Shown here piece after piece: positions 15,568 through 22,349 of a DNA stretch of 22,349 nucleotides. Position 1 is the first letter of the stretch; every line of letters begins with the position of its first letter. This stretch comes from Thermomicrobiales bacterium (GTDB lineage: Bacteria; Chloroflexota; Chloroflexia; Thermomicrobiales; UBA6265): the NCBI GenBank assembly GCA_030447145.1, contig JAUJLY010000007.1, positions 1 through 22,349 on the forward strand. Direction: 5' to 3'. A program made the translations under genes and the position numbers. The notes below the pieces were generated by a model. It saw only the letters and a list, made by a program, of their open reading frames with translations. It made no database searches and was not told the origin of the DNA.

Positions 15568-15701
15568 GTGCACCCTTCGCACGCGCGCCACGGTAGTGCA
15601 TCCCTCGTGATACAGGTTTGGAGAATCACACGATGAAGCGAAGGCTCGTTCGCCCATAACGGGAACTGGACACAAGGACTAACAGGTATGAAAGAAAGTG
15701 G

Positions 15702-16535
15702 ATGGCCATGACATTGATACAGGTCCAGCGAGCGCAATACGCGCTGGAACTCCATGACGTCGGGAAGCGGTTCAAGAAAAAGCGCAACGACTACTCGTAC
15801 GCGCTCAAGGGTGTTTCGCTCTCCGTGACGCGGGGCGAGGTGGTCGGCATTCTGGGGCCGAACGGCTCCGGCAAGAGCACGTTGGTGCGAGTTGTCTCTA
15901 CGCTCACCGTTCCGGATGCCGGCATCGTAGAGGTGTTCGGAATCAATGCGGTCGAGCGCCCGCGAGAGGTGCAGCGCTACATTAACCGCGTCAGCGTTGA
16001 GGCGAGCTTCTTCAAGAAGATGTCCTCACTGGAGAACTTGCTCTTTGGCGCGAAACTCTACGGGGTCAGCGATCGCGAGAGCCGACCGCGCATCAAGCAG
16101 ATCCTTGACGAGATCGGATTCGACTACAAGCGAGTCGGCGAGCCGATGGAGCACCTGTCGCGCGGTATGCAGCAAAAGATCGCGCTGGCGCGAGCATTAC
16201 TCACCAGCCCGATGCTGATGCTGCTCGACGAGCCAACTACCGGTTTAGACCCGCGCTCGAAGAAGGACGTGCAGGCGTTGATCCGCTCGATCCGCAAGGA
16301 TCACGACTCATCGATCCTGCTCTGCACCCATGACATGGGTGAGGCGGAGGAGCTTTGCGATCGGATCGGTATCCTGCTGAACGGCGAGCTGGTTGCGATC
16401 GATACCGCTGACGGATTGCGGCAAAAGTACGGGACCTCTTCCCTGGAGGATGTCTTCATGGCGGCTACCGGAACAACCCTGGAGGAGGCGGAGTTCGCTT
16501 CAGAATCGGTCGAGAATGCATCGGCAGCTGACTAG
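15702..16535 (+). CDS. ABC-2 type transporter, ATP-binding protein
   Basis: This 277-residue ATPase powers the permease encoded 9 nt downstream. Motifs are Walker A GPNGSGKST (52-60), signature LSRGM (152-156, a variant of LSGGQ common in DrrA/CcmA-type exporters), Walker B LMLLDEP (172-178), D-loop GLDP and switch His210 in CTHD. A conventional Q-loop glutamine is not obvious; the region reads NRVSVEASF, a variant I associate with some ABC-2 exporters. The C-terminal 20 residues or so are acidic. The start at ATG 15702 has only a weak purine stretch (GAAAG) upstream; ATG 15708 is an alternative. The substrate is unknown; members export drugs, lipids or polysaccharides. The preceding small transcription unit may control it. 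Confidence 0.92.
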   Translation: MAMTLIQVQRAQYALELHDVGKRFKKKRNDYSYALKGVSLSVTRGEVVGILGPNGSGKSTLVRVVSTLTVPDAGIVEVFGINAVERPREVQRYINRVSVEASFFKKMSSLENLLFGAKLYGVSDRESRPRIKQILDEIGFDYKRVGEPMEHLSRGMQQKIALARALLTSPMLMLLDEPTTGLDPRSKKDVQALIRSIRKDHDSSILLCTHDMGEAEELCDRIGILLNGELVAIDTADGLRQKYGTSSLEDVFMAATGTTLEEAEFASESVENASAAD

Positions 16536-16544
16536 GGAAAGACG

Positions 16545-17387
16545 ATGGAGATTACCCATGCGGAGCTGAGCAAACCAGGCTGGATGCGCGAGATGATCGC
16601 GATCTGGGGGTATGCTCAGCGGAACTACTTCCTGACCAAGCGCTACTTCTGGTGGGAGGTCGTCTGGTTGGTCTACTCGACAATGAACGCGCTGACGATC
16701 GGGTTCATCGGCGTCGGCTTTGGCGGGACGTCGGAGCAGGCCGCGATAAATACCACATTCCTGCTCATCGGCACGCTGCTCTGGAGCTATCTGTCGATGA
16801 TCTTCGACCTGCTCTCGGAGACAGTGAGCTGGGAGCGATGGGAGGGCACGATTGAGTACACGTTCATGTCGCCAGCGAGCCGCACATCGCAACTCCTCGG
16901 TATGGGCATCTATGCTGTGCTCTACGGCATCGTGCGGATGATCGTTATGCTGGGCGCGATCTCGCTCTTCTTCGACATGTCACTGGGGGATGCTAACTAC
17001 GCGGCTGCCCTCGGGATCCTGGCGATCTGTAGCATCTCGCTGGTGGGGTTTGGCATGGTGGCGGCCGTCATGCCACTGCTGTCGCCGGAGAAGGGTCAGC
17101 AGGTCACAAGCATCTTCACCGCGGTGTTGTTGCTGATCAGCGGCATCTACTACAGCATCGACGTGTTGCCGGGATGGATGCAGCCGCTGGCAAATATCTC
17201 TCCGGTCTACTACGCGCTGAACGGTATACGCGCTGCACTGCTGGAGGGCGCTTCGTTCACCAGCCAGTGGGGTAACGTTTGGCCACTGCTGGTGATGGGC
17301 GGTATCTTCCCGCCGCTGGGACTATGGATGTTCCAGAAGGGCGAATGGTACGCGAAGAAAACGGGCCGCCTGAAGCGAAGTGGATGA
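16545..17387 (+). CDS. ABC-2 type transporter permease
   Basis: A 280-residue membrane protein with about six hydrophobic helices (for example VVWLVYSTMNALTIGFIGV, FLLIGTLLWSYLSMIF, LGMGIYAVLYGIVRMIVML, LAICSISLVGFGMVAAV, IFTAVLLLISGIYYSI and WPLLVMGGIFPPLGLWMF). The cytosolic part after the third helix, WERWEGTIEYTFMSPASR, is the typical coupling region of ABC-2 permeases, and the LISGIYYSIDVLPGWMQPLA-like stretch matches the family's periplasmic re-entrant loop. It starts at ATG 16545 behind AGGGAAAG, 9 nt after the ATPase stop, so the two genes form one exporter unit. A basic tail ends the protein. The exported substrate cannot be inferred. A hairpin follows the stop. Confidence 0.9.
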   Translation: MEITHAELSKPGWMREMIAIWGYAQRNYFLTKRYFWWEVVWLVYSTMNALTIGFIGVGFGGTSEQAAINTTFLLIGTLLWSYLSMIFDLLSETVSWERWEGTIEYTFMSPASRTSQLLGMGIYAVLYGIVRMIVMLGAISLFFDMSLGDANYAAALGILAICSISLVGFGMVAAVMPLLSPEKGQQVTSIFTAVLLLISGIYYSIDVLPGWMQPLANISPVYYALNGIRAALLEGASFTSQWGNVWPLLVMGGIFPPLGLWMFQKGEWYAKKTGRLKRSG

Positions 17388-17394
17388 TGCGGAA

Positions 17395-17426
17395 GAAAGG
17401 GGCAGGCACAAGCGCCTGCTCCTTTC
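17395..17426. terminator. Hairpin between convergent transcripts, probably bidirectional
   Basis: A 13-bp stem with one G-U pair (GAAAGGGGCAGGC with GCCTGCTCCTTTC) and a 6-nt loop lies 8 nt after the permease stop. CTCTT follows on the plus strand and TTCC on the minus strand. It sits between the plus-strand exporter and the minus-strand kinase/cupin operon, so it may end both, though the minus gene ends 112 nt away. Confidence 0.65.
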
Positions 17427-17538
17427 CTCTTGGTACGGCATTATGCGGCTCTGGCTGACACGTGCGGGCTGACTCGGTCGAGGCAGCTCATCGCGGGGTG
17501 GGAGTAGCTATGGACGGTCAGTCACCGGGTCGCATGTA

Positions 17539-18234
17539 TCAGCCAGGCGGGATGTGCCGGACAATCAACGCATACCCTAATCCGTCCGGTATGAGCGTAA
17601 CCTCGCCGGTGCAGGGTGGAATGACCCGGCACTCGCCGCGACCGACGAGGTCGGTTCCGCCCAGCCACATGAGGGCAAGCGGATCGACCAGGTCGACGAT
17701 GGCATAGGGAGAGTGGGGAATTGGCAACGACAGCGGTTGGGTGATCTTCCAGCGCTCTATCTCAAGACCGTAAGGAGACGGGTATGTTGTCCGCCGGTTG
17801 TAGCCGTGGAAGGTTTCCTCACCGTGCGTCGGGCCAATGATGCCGGAGTGATCGGGCTCGCTGGGTCCGTCAAACCTGGAACCCGCAATTTCGCAGAGGA
17901 TCATCCGGGGTGATGCACGCCATGGTGTGCCAGCGGGCAGGAGCATCGTATCGCCCGGAGCAATCCGGATCTCTCGCTCCGCGATGTGAACCAATGCGGA
18001 TTCATCGTCCAACGCCCAGAGAATGTGCAGCGCTGTGTCGCGATCCAGAGTTGCTACCGGTGTCCCCTCCGGGCCGGTATCGCGCAGTGTCAATCTCAGG
18101 TCCGGTTCGTCGATCAGGATGATCCGCTCGATCGAGGCCTGTTCACTACGGATGCGCATCACCGGTTGCAGGAGATTATGACCGGGGTTGCCGCGAACGA
18201 ATGCTGGGACGGGATGCTCCGGCGCAGGTCTCAT
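17539..18234 (-). CDS. Cupin-like protein, mannose-6-phosphate isomerase-related
   Basis: A 231-residue protein. The clearest fold signal is the cupin turn REIRIAPGDTMLLPAGTPWRA (about 87-107), which resembles the second half of a cupin barrel in type I phosphomannose isomerases. A second hydrophobic/Gly-rich stretch near the C-terminus (GRGECRVIPPCTGEVTLIPDG) looks like another cupin strand pair. The usual set of metal-binding His/Glu residues is not evident, so activity as an isomerase is uncertain. The ATG at 18234 overlaps the xylulokinase-like stop by 4 nt (ATGA), so it is coupled to that gene and last in the operon. A role in the same sugar pathway is inference from position; it could be a regulator or binding protein instead. 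Confidence 0.65.
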   Translation of the reverse strand: MRPAPEHPVPAFVRGNPGHNLLQPVMRIRSEQASIERIILIDEPDLRLTLRDTGPEGTPVATLDRDTALHILWALDDESALVHIAEREIRIAPGDTMLLPAGTPWRASPRMILCEIAGSRFDGPSEPDHSGIIGPTHGEETFHGYNRRTTYPSPYGLEIERWKITQPLSLPIPHSPYAIVDLVDPLALMWLGGTDLVGRGECRVIPPCTGEVTLIPDGLGYALIVRHIPPG

Positions 18235-19637
18235 GGCTGGTGGTTTCCCAGCAATGCAAGTCGATGGGAGACGGGAGTAACCGCCTGGACTGCTGCACGA
18301 TAGATCTCGTAACGCTCCTGATACCGGTCGGCCAGACCAGGCTCAGGTGTGACGCGATGATTGACCCCTGCGGGCGCCGTTTTGCCTGTGGCGATGGCTG
18401 CGGCACCGAAGGCGCTGAGGTCTGCCGTCGCAATTCGTTCTGTTGGGATACCAAGGACGTTCGCGATGATCCCTTGCCAGGTATCGCTTTGCGCCCCGCC
18501 CCCGCCGAGGCGGATCAGTTCCGGCATGTGATTTTCAGTGCACATCTCACCCAGTGCGTGGCGGAGCGCGTAGGAGATGCCCTCCAGCACTGCGCGAGAG
18601 AGCTCTCCCGGAGATGTCTGGGGCGTGATGCCGAGGATCGCACCGCGAGCCAGCGGATCGCGGTGCGGGGTTCGCTCTCCGATCAGATGCGGCAGCACAA
18701 TCAGCCGAGTTGGCTCGGGCGCGATGTCATCCGAATACGATAGGATGTCGCGGAGCCAGGTGGTCGCGATACCGGCATTGAGCAGCGTTCCGACCTGGAG
18801 GAAGGGGGATTCTTGCCCATTCCCGGAAATCGCTGAGGGCCACGTATACCAACGTCCTGCGGGATCAGGCCTGTATGTGCCAGTTGGAAGAATAATTTGG
18901 GCGCCTGTGCTGAGCATGATGAGCGCCTGGCCGGGCTTGGTGACTCCCCCGCCGAACGCGCCAACCGGTGCGTCGCCAGCGGCGACGATCACGGGGACGT
19001 CCGGCTTCAATCCCAGCCCCTCGGCCACCTTAGGTGTCACCTGACCGATCTCTGTTCCAGAGGGCACAACCTCAGGCAGCCAGTCGCGCGGTATTCCGAC
19101 CGCGTCTACTACATCCCATGTCCATGTTGAGGTCGCGACATCCAGCATGCCGGTGCTGGCGGCGTCGCTGGGGTCGGTGACATGTCGACCGGTCAGCGCG
19201 TGGACAAGGGCGTCCTTCGGCAGCATGACCCCGCGTATGCGTCTCCAGTGCTCCGGGTCGTGCGTTCTGATCCAGGCAAGGGAGACGGCCTGGAATCCGG
19301 AGGCGAGTGGTCCGCCGATACGGCTGGCCGCATCAGGTCCCAAGGCATCGTTCAGGGACGGAAGCATGGACGCGCCACGCTGGTCGGTCCATGGGATACC
19401 TTCGCCATACCCCCGATCTTCCAACGTGATTAACCCGTGCATTTGCCCCGTCACGGAGATCTTGTCGATCTGCTCGCTATCTTTACGCGTCTTCAGGTTT
19501 TCGCGGATGGCCGCTAACCAGGCATGGATTTCGAGACCCGAGATAGGGATACGGTCTGTCGAGTCCATGCGAAGGTCGCTGTCGACTCGCATAATCTTGA
19601 GTGCGGTTGTTCCCGCATCGATTGCAAGGATTGTCAT
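18231..19637 (-). CDS. xylB: Xylulokinase-like FGGY-family carbohydrate kinase
   Basis: The 468-residue length suits XylB (about 480). FGGY kinases phosphorylate sugars or polyols with ATP in the cytosol; xylulokinase makes D-xylulose 5-phosphate. Visible features are the N-terminal phosphate motif DAGTTALKI (7-15), GQMHG (64-68, characteristic of xylulokinases), WTDQR (83-87), catalytic Asp222 in AAGDAPVGAFGGG, LPHLIGERTPHRD and GGGGAQSDTW near the C-terminus. The start is ATG 19637, 2 nt after the stop of the preceding membrane protein gene, with no obvious Shine-Dalgarno, so it is probably translated by coupling. The cupin-like gene follows with an ATGA overlap. No xylose isomerase or sugar transporter is in the window, so the substrate, xylulose or another ketose, is not certain. 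Confidence 0.85.
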   Translation of the reverse strand: MTILAIDAGTTALKIMRVDSDLRMDSTDRIPISGLEIHAWLAAIRENLKTRKDSEQIDKISVTGQMHGLITLEDRGYGEGIPWTDQRGASMLPSLNDALGPDAASRIGGPLASGFQAVSLAWIRTHDPEHWRRIRGVMLPKDALVHALTGRHVTDPSDAASTGMLDVATSTWTWDVVDAVGIPRDWLPEVVPSGTEIGQVTPKVAEGLGLKPDVPVIVAAGDAPVGAFGGGVTKPGQALIMLSTGAQIILPTGTYRPDPAGRWYTWPSAISGNGQESPFLQVGTLLNAGIATTWLRDILSYSDDIAPEPTRLIVLPHLIGERTPHRDPLARGAILGITPQTSPGELSRAVLEGISYALRHALGEMCTENHMPELIRLGGGGAQSDTWQGIIANVLGIPTERIATADLSAFGAAAIATGKTAPAGVNHRVTPEPGLADRYQERYEIYRAAVQAVTPVSHRLALLGNHQP

Positions 19638-19639
19638 GG

Positions 19640-20458
19640 TCAGTTAATGCTGATGAGCCAGCAGAGCCCGGCAAAGACGAAAGCGCCATCACAGATCGCG
19701 GCGGAATATTTACCGGGCTGGTCTTCCGGCCGGGAGACCCCGGCCTCGATCGCGACCGACACCGCCATTGCGATCCCTCCGAGCGAGATCCACCCGTAGG
19801 ATGAAGAGCCGATAAGCCCACCAATGACGGTGAGGACGCCCCCCAGCAACATCCCCATCCACGCACCGAGACGATGTCCACGGGTAGAGAGCGGTCGTGG
19901 CGCATCATCCTCCCTGGCATAGGCTTCACGGATATGGCTGCCGCTTAGGCAGGCCAAGGCTGCAAGCGGGATCAGAAGGAAAAGACCCGGATGCGAGGCA
20001 TCCAGCGCAGACCAGACCCACCACGGGATGAGGATCACGAGGGTCGCGCAGAGTAGCCACGGGAAGGTTCCCGGCCGGACGCGAACGGCCTGTCGGGCCA
20101 GCATCACCATGCCGATACCGAGCAGGATCGTCGATGAAAGTCCGAAGAAAATGTTGAGGATCAGGGCAAGAACGCCGATGGTGAACGCAGCAGTGACGCG
20201 ATGCTGCCGGTCAGCGGGGGCCAGAACGGCCTGGCGGCTGGCGACGAAGGTGATGATCGCCACCATCGACAGGGCACCGATCAGGAGCAGGAAGAACCAG
20301 TCCCAAAGTCCCGGAAAAATATCTGGGACGGTCGCGATGGCGATGAGTGTCACGATGAGCGATGTCAACGCACAGGTTTGTGCCGTGCGGTCGCGCAGCA
20401 CGTGGAGTGAGGAAAGAACCTGGTTCCAGACGAGAAGAACCGTTGTAGGTATGGCCAC
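19640..20458 (-). CDS. Polytopic membrane protein of unknown function
   Basis: A 272-residue, very hydrophobic protein with about eight transmembrane stretches, such as IVTLIAIATVPDIFPGLWDW, FFLLLIGALSMVAIITFVA, AAFTIGVLALILNIFFGL, ILLGIGMVMLA and GLFLLIPLAALACL, and a short basic/acidic loop near 177-190 (EAYAREDDAPRPLSTRGHR). No family motif is recognised. The first start in the open frame is GTG 20458; it lacks a good ribosome site, and there is no ATG upstream in frame. An ATG at about 20515 opens a different frame and is rejected. The gene ends 2 nt before the xylulokinase-like start and lies 78 nt after a small gene, so it belongs to the same minus-strand operon. It could be a transporter or sensor, but nothing shown decides this. 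Confidence 0.7.
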   Translation of the reverse strand: MAIPTTVLLVWNQVLSSLHVLRDRTAQTCALTSLIVTLIAIATVPDIFPGLWDWFFLLLIGALSMVAIITFVASRQAVLAPADRQHRVTAAFTIGVLALILNIFFGLSSTILLGIGMVMLARQAVRVRPGTFPWLLCATLVILIPWWVWSALDASHPGLFLLIPLAALACLSGSHIREAYAREDDAPRPLSTRGHRLGAWMGMLLGGVLTVIGGLIGSSSYGWISLGGIAMAVSVAIEAGVSRPEDQPGKYSAAICDGAFVFAGLCWLISIN

Positions 20459-20536
20459 GCTGCGCCCCGCAGTGAATCCGACAGCAATAGAGAGATGATG
20501 CGACCCTTTTGGCTCATCGCCTCACTACCGAATGTA

Positions 20537-20947
20537 TCAGATCGGCCCGCTCACGTCGGAGGGATCCTCCTGAAGCACCGCGACCGCCGCGGGGATCGCC
20601 TGCCCCACTATCTGACCCGTTGCGTCCGGCACAATGCGGTCGTCAACCAGGTTCCAGGCGCCTGCGCGGGTGACGATCCACGTCGCGGACGCACCATGAC
20701 GCAGGGCGAGATCGGCCGCGTCCGGACTGCGCCCGGCTGCAAGGATTGTGAGGAGGCAAGCGGCGATGTCCAGGCGTTCCGGGGCCTGCTCAATGGAGAT
20801 ACCGGCACGGCGTAGCTGCTCCCGAAGGGGGGAGCGACGTGGCCGCAGGACGCGGGCATTCTGACCAAAACCGGACCGGTGAACCTGGGTAAGCAGGTCG
20901 GGAAGCGATTCTTCCGGGACGATAGCGACAACAGTGTCGGAAATCAT
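20537..20947 (-). CDS. Small protein of unknown function, first gene of the kinase operon
   Basis: The start at ATG 20947 gives 136 residues; a GTG at 21004 would give 155 but has no ribosome site, and the extra segment (TLGHGFTNPLSYPKASQP) looks non-conserved. From the ATG it reads ISDTVVAIVPEESLPDLLTQ, a possible small alpha/beta fold, then a basic linker RPRRSPLREQLRRAG, and a helical, alanine-rich part (ERLDIAACLLTILAAGRSPD) ending in a V/I-rich tail. The first part resembles the beginnings of small stress-related alpha/beta proteins, but this is only an impression. There is no signal peptide or membrane segment. It is 78 nt from the next gene on the same strand. Confidence 0.5.
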   Translation of the reverse strand: MISDTVVAIVPEESLPDLLTQVHRSGFGQNARVLRPRRSPLREQLRRAGISIEQAPERLDIAACLLTILAAGRSPDAADLALRHGASATWIVTRAGAWNLVDDRIVPDATGQIVGQAIPAAVAVLQEDPSDVSGPI

Positions 20948-21087
20948 GGGTTGTGAGGCCTTGGGGTACGAAAGCGGATTGGTGAAGCCGTGACCAAGAG
21001 TCACAGTGCCATGAATCGTAGCACTTCGGCAGGTGTGGCCGTAGCGACGGAGTCAGGGTCACGCACCCCCGCGAGGATACCCTCCCT

Positions 21088-21105
21088 GGCGCCTAAGGCG
21101 CCTAA
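21088..21105. repeat. Tandem 9-bp palindromic repeat in the xyl-mgtE gap
   Basis: GGCGCCTAA occurs twice in a row (21088-21096 and 21097-21105). Each contains GGCGCC, so the first 15 bases also form a 6-bp hairpin with a TAA loop. It lies in the 234-nt gap between mgtE and the small gene at 20947, which has no other feature I can support. It could be an operator, a weak terminator for mgtE or chance. Confidence 0.35.
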
Positions 21106-21238
21106 ATACAGGCGGTGCGCTACGCAAAGGATTCACGCTGCATGGATGCAGAGCAGTCAAGGGATCGCAACCGGTACGCGTTCAGAATCGTGCCTGATTG
21201 GTCGACTGCAACTCGACCCGTTGCCCGTGCAACGTGCC

Positions 21239-22349
21239 TCAAAGCTGGAGCAGGAACTGCGCAAGGGTGAAGTAGATGATCAGCCCGGTGCCGTCAACGA
21301 AACTGCTAATGAACGGGGCTGAGACGACCGCCGGGTCGACCTTCAACCGGCTGAGTGCGATTGGCAGGATTGCGCCAATGGTTGCCGCCCAGGTCGTAAG
21401 GGCCATGATCGTCAGGCCGACCGTAAGGGCGATCGCCGTGCTGCCGTCACCCGTCAGCAGTGCACGGCCGAACATCAGGCAACCCATCACCACGCCCAGG
21501 GAGAGACCGGTCAGGGCCTCCTTGCCAATGATTCGCAAGACATGCCTGGGGCCGACCTCCTCGACGGCCATGGCGCGGATGATGGTGGAAACGGTCTGGG
21601 AGCCAACATTACCGCCAGTGCCGATCAGGATTGGGATGAAGACGGCAAGGAGTGTCACTTGCTGCAGAATGACATCGTAGTGTTCCTGGATTGATACTGT
21701 GAAAATCTGCGCCACGAACAGGACGAGCAGCCACACGATGCGCTTGCGGAAGAGCAGGAAAGGGCTCGCGCGAAGGTAAGGAACTTCCAATGGCTGCGAT
21801 CCACCGAGCCGCTCAATGTCCTCGGTTGCTTCTTCCTCAATGATGTCGGCAATATCGTCGTGGGTGATAATACCGAGGAGCCTGCCATCATGATCGACTA
21901 CCGGAAGAGACAGCAGGTCCCGTTCCGTCATGATCCTCGCCGCAACTTCCTGGTCCTCATCAACCGCGATGGACCAGGTATCGGTGGCCATCAGCTCGCG
22001 AACCGGAGTCTCGGGGCGGCTCAGTACGAGGCTGTGCAGTGAGAGCACCCCGAGCAGCCTCTCGTCACGGTCAACGACGTAGACGTAATTGATCGTCTCT
22101 GCCTCTGCCGCGACCTTGCGCAGCGCGGTAACAGTCTCGTCGGCACGCAGCTCCGGGAAGACCGCGACAAAGGCTGGAGTCATGATGCCGCCGGCAGTAT
22201 CGGCACCGTAGGCCATGAGGTCCCGGATCTCAGCAGCCTCGTCCGGGTCCATCTCAATCATGATGGTCCCGGCGGCGCTCGGGTCGGAGTTTTCAACCTC
22301 GGTGAAGATGTCGGTAGCGTCGTCGGGATCGATCTGCTCGAGAATATCG
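21239..22349 (-). CDS. mgtE: Magnesium transporter MgtE (N-terminal end outside window)
   Basis: MgtE is a homodimeric Mg2+ channel with a cytosolic Mg2+-sensing part that closes the pore at high Mg2+. The frame is open to the window edge, reading DILEQIDPDDATDIFTEV then IEMDPDEAAEIRDLM, the helical N domain. Two CBS domains follow (INYVYVVDRDERLLGVLSLH; MTERDLLSLPVVDHDGRLLG IITHDD), then the plug region and about five transmembrane helices. The pore-helix block is LIGTGGNVGSQTVSTIIRAM and the end is SSFVDGTGLIIYFTLAQFLL. The ATG at 22261 is internal; at least 29 more in-frame residues lie upstream and the real start is beyond the window. No terminator was seen after the stop. Confidence 0.95.
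   Translation of the reverse strand, partial: DILEQIDPDDATDIFTEVENSDPSAAGTIMIEMDPDEAAEIRDLMAYGADTAGGIMTPAFVAVFPELRADETVTALRKVAAEAETINYVYVVDRDERLLGVLSLHSLVLSRPETPVRELMATDTWSIAVDEDQEVAARIMTERDLLSLPVVDHDGRLLGIITHDDIADIIEEEATEDIERLGGSQPLEVPYLRASPFLLFRKRIVWLLVLFVAQIFTVSIQEHYDVILQQVTLLAVFIPILIGTGGNVGSQTVSTIIRAMAVEEVGPRHVLRIIGKEALTGLSLGVVMGCLMFGRALLTGDGSTAIALTVGLTIMALTTWAATIGAILPIALSRLKVDPAVVSAPFISSFVDGTGLIIYFTLAQFLLQL

Larger units (their letters stand above)
15233..15701. other. 469-base non-genic region with a small structured transcription unit
   Basis: No long gene lies between the MglA-like GTPase and the ABC transporter. The region holds a consensus promoter at 15327-15355, a possible 29-codon ORF at 15417-15506 and a perfect intrinsic terminator at 15537-15567; stems inside it include an 8-bp perfect pairing of 15482-15489 with 15524-15531. 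Downstream of the terminator I see only an 8-codon ORF with a GGAG site (ATG 15632) and no clear promoter for the transporter. Confidence 0.5.

Noticed and set aside
1..22349. tRNA, rRNA, CRISPR, insertion sequence, phage or toxin-antitoxin genes
   Set aside because: I saw no T-loop-like tRNA ends, spaced repeats, transposase motifs or paired small toxin genes. Absence is by eye only.

Overview
This window looks like ordinary chromosome from a GC-rich bacterium. The gene set suggests a Chloroflexota member, perhaps of the Thermomicrobia/Sphaerobacter/Nitrolancea type; that placement is my inference, not a computed result. Clues are a single long bifunctional Rel enzyme, an LPNTG-tailed surface protein (monoderm-like envelope), an MglA-type GTPase, a Tat-exported dienelactone hydrolase and a large LuxR-type ATPase regulator. 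I see no rRNA, tRNA, CRISPR array, transposase, integrase or phage gene.

Layout. Left edge (1-721): the C-terminal end of a cysteine-rich protein, possibly radical SAM, coupled by ATGA to a small two-helix membrane protein. 976-2825: a frameshifted, Tat-exported dienelactone hydrolase convergent with a secreted excalibur/LPNTG protein, with two hairpins between them. 3071-5553 (-): a LuxR-type regulator (NTPase, TPR, HTH) with one frameshift in a C5 run. 6003-11048 (+): bifunctional rel, a pfkB-family sugar kinase, lgt and an exported protein, tightly spaced behind a good promoter at 5866-5894. From 11046 to about 12118 the sequence is degraded: two in-frame stops, two frameshifts in simple repeats, and an hflX start that reads ATA. 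12116-15232 (+): hflX, a strong terminator, purM, and an MglA-like GTPase overlapping purM. 15233-15701: no long gene, but a complete small transcription unit (consensus promoter, Shine-Dalgarno plus 29-codon ORF, perfect intrinsic terminator). 15702-17387 (+): a two-gene ABC-2 exporter. 17539-20947 (-): a probable operon of an unknown small protein, an unknown polytopic membrane protein, a xylulokinase-like FGGY kinase and a cupin-like protein. 21239-22349 (-): mgtE, cut by the window edge.

The functional themes are housekeeping: stringent response (rel), lipoprotein maturation (lgt), ribosome rescue (hflX), purine synthesis (purM), sugar phosphorylation (pfkB family, xylB) and Mg2+ uptake (mgtE). 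I did not find a clearly new multi-gene system. The best leads are the small structured transcript at 15327-15567, the cluster of sequence interruptions at 11046-12118, and the LPNTG/excalibur protein.
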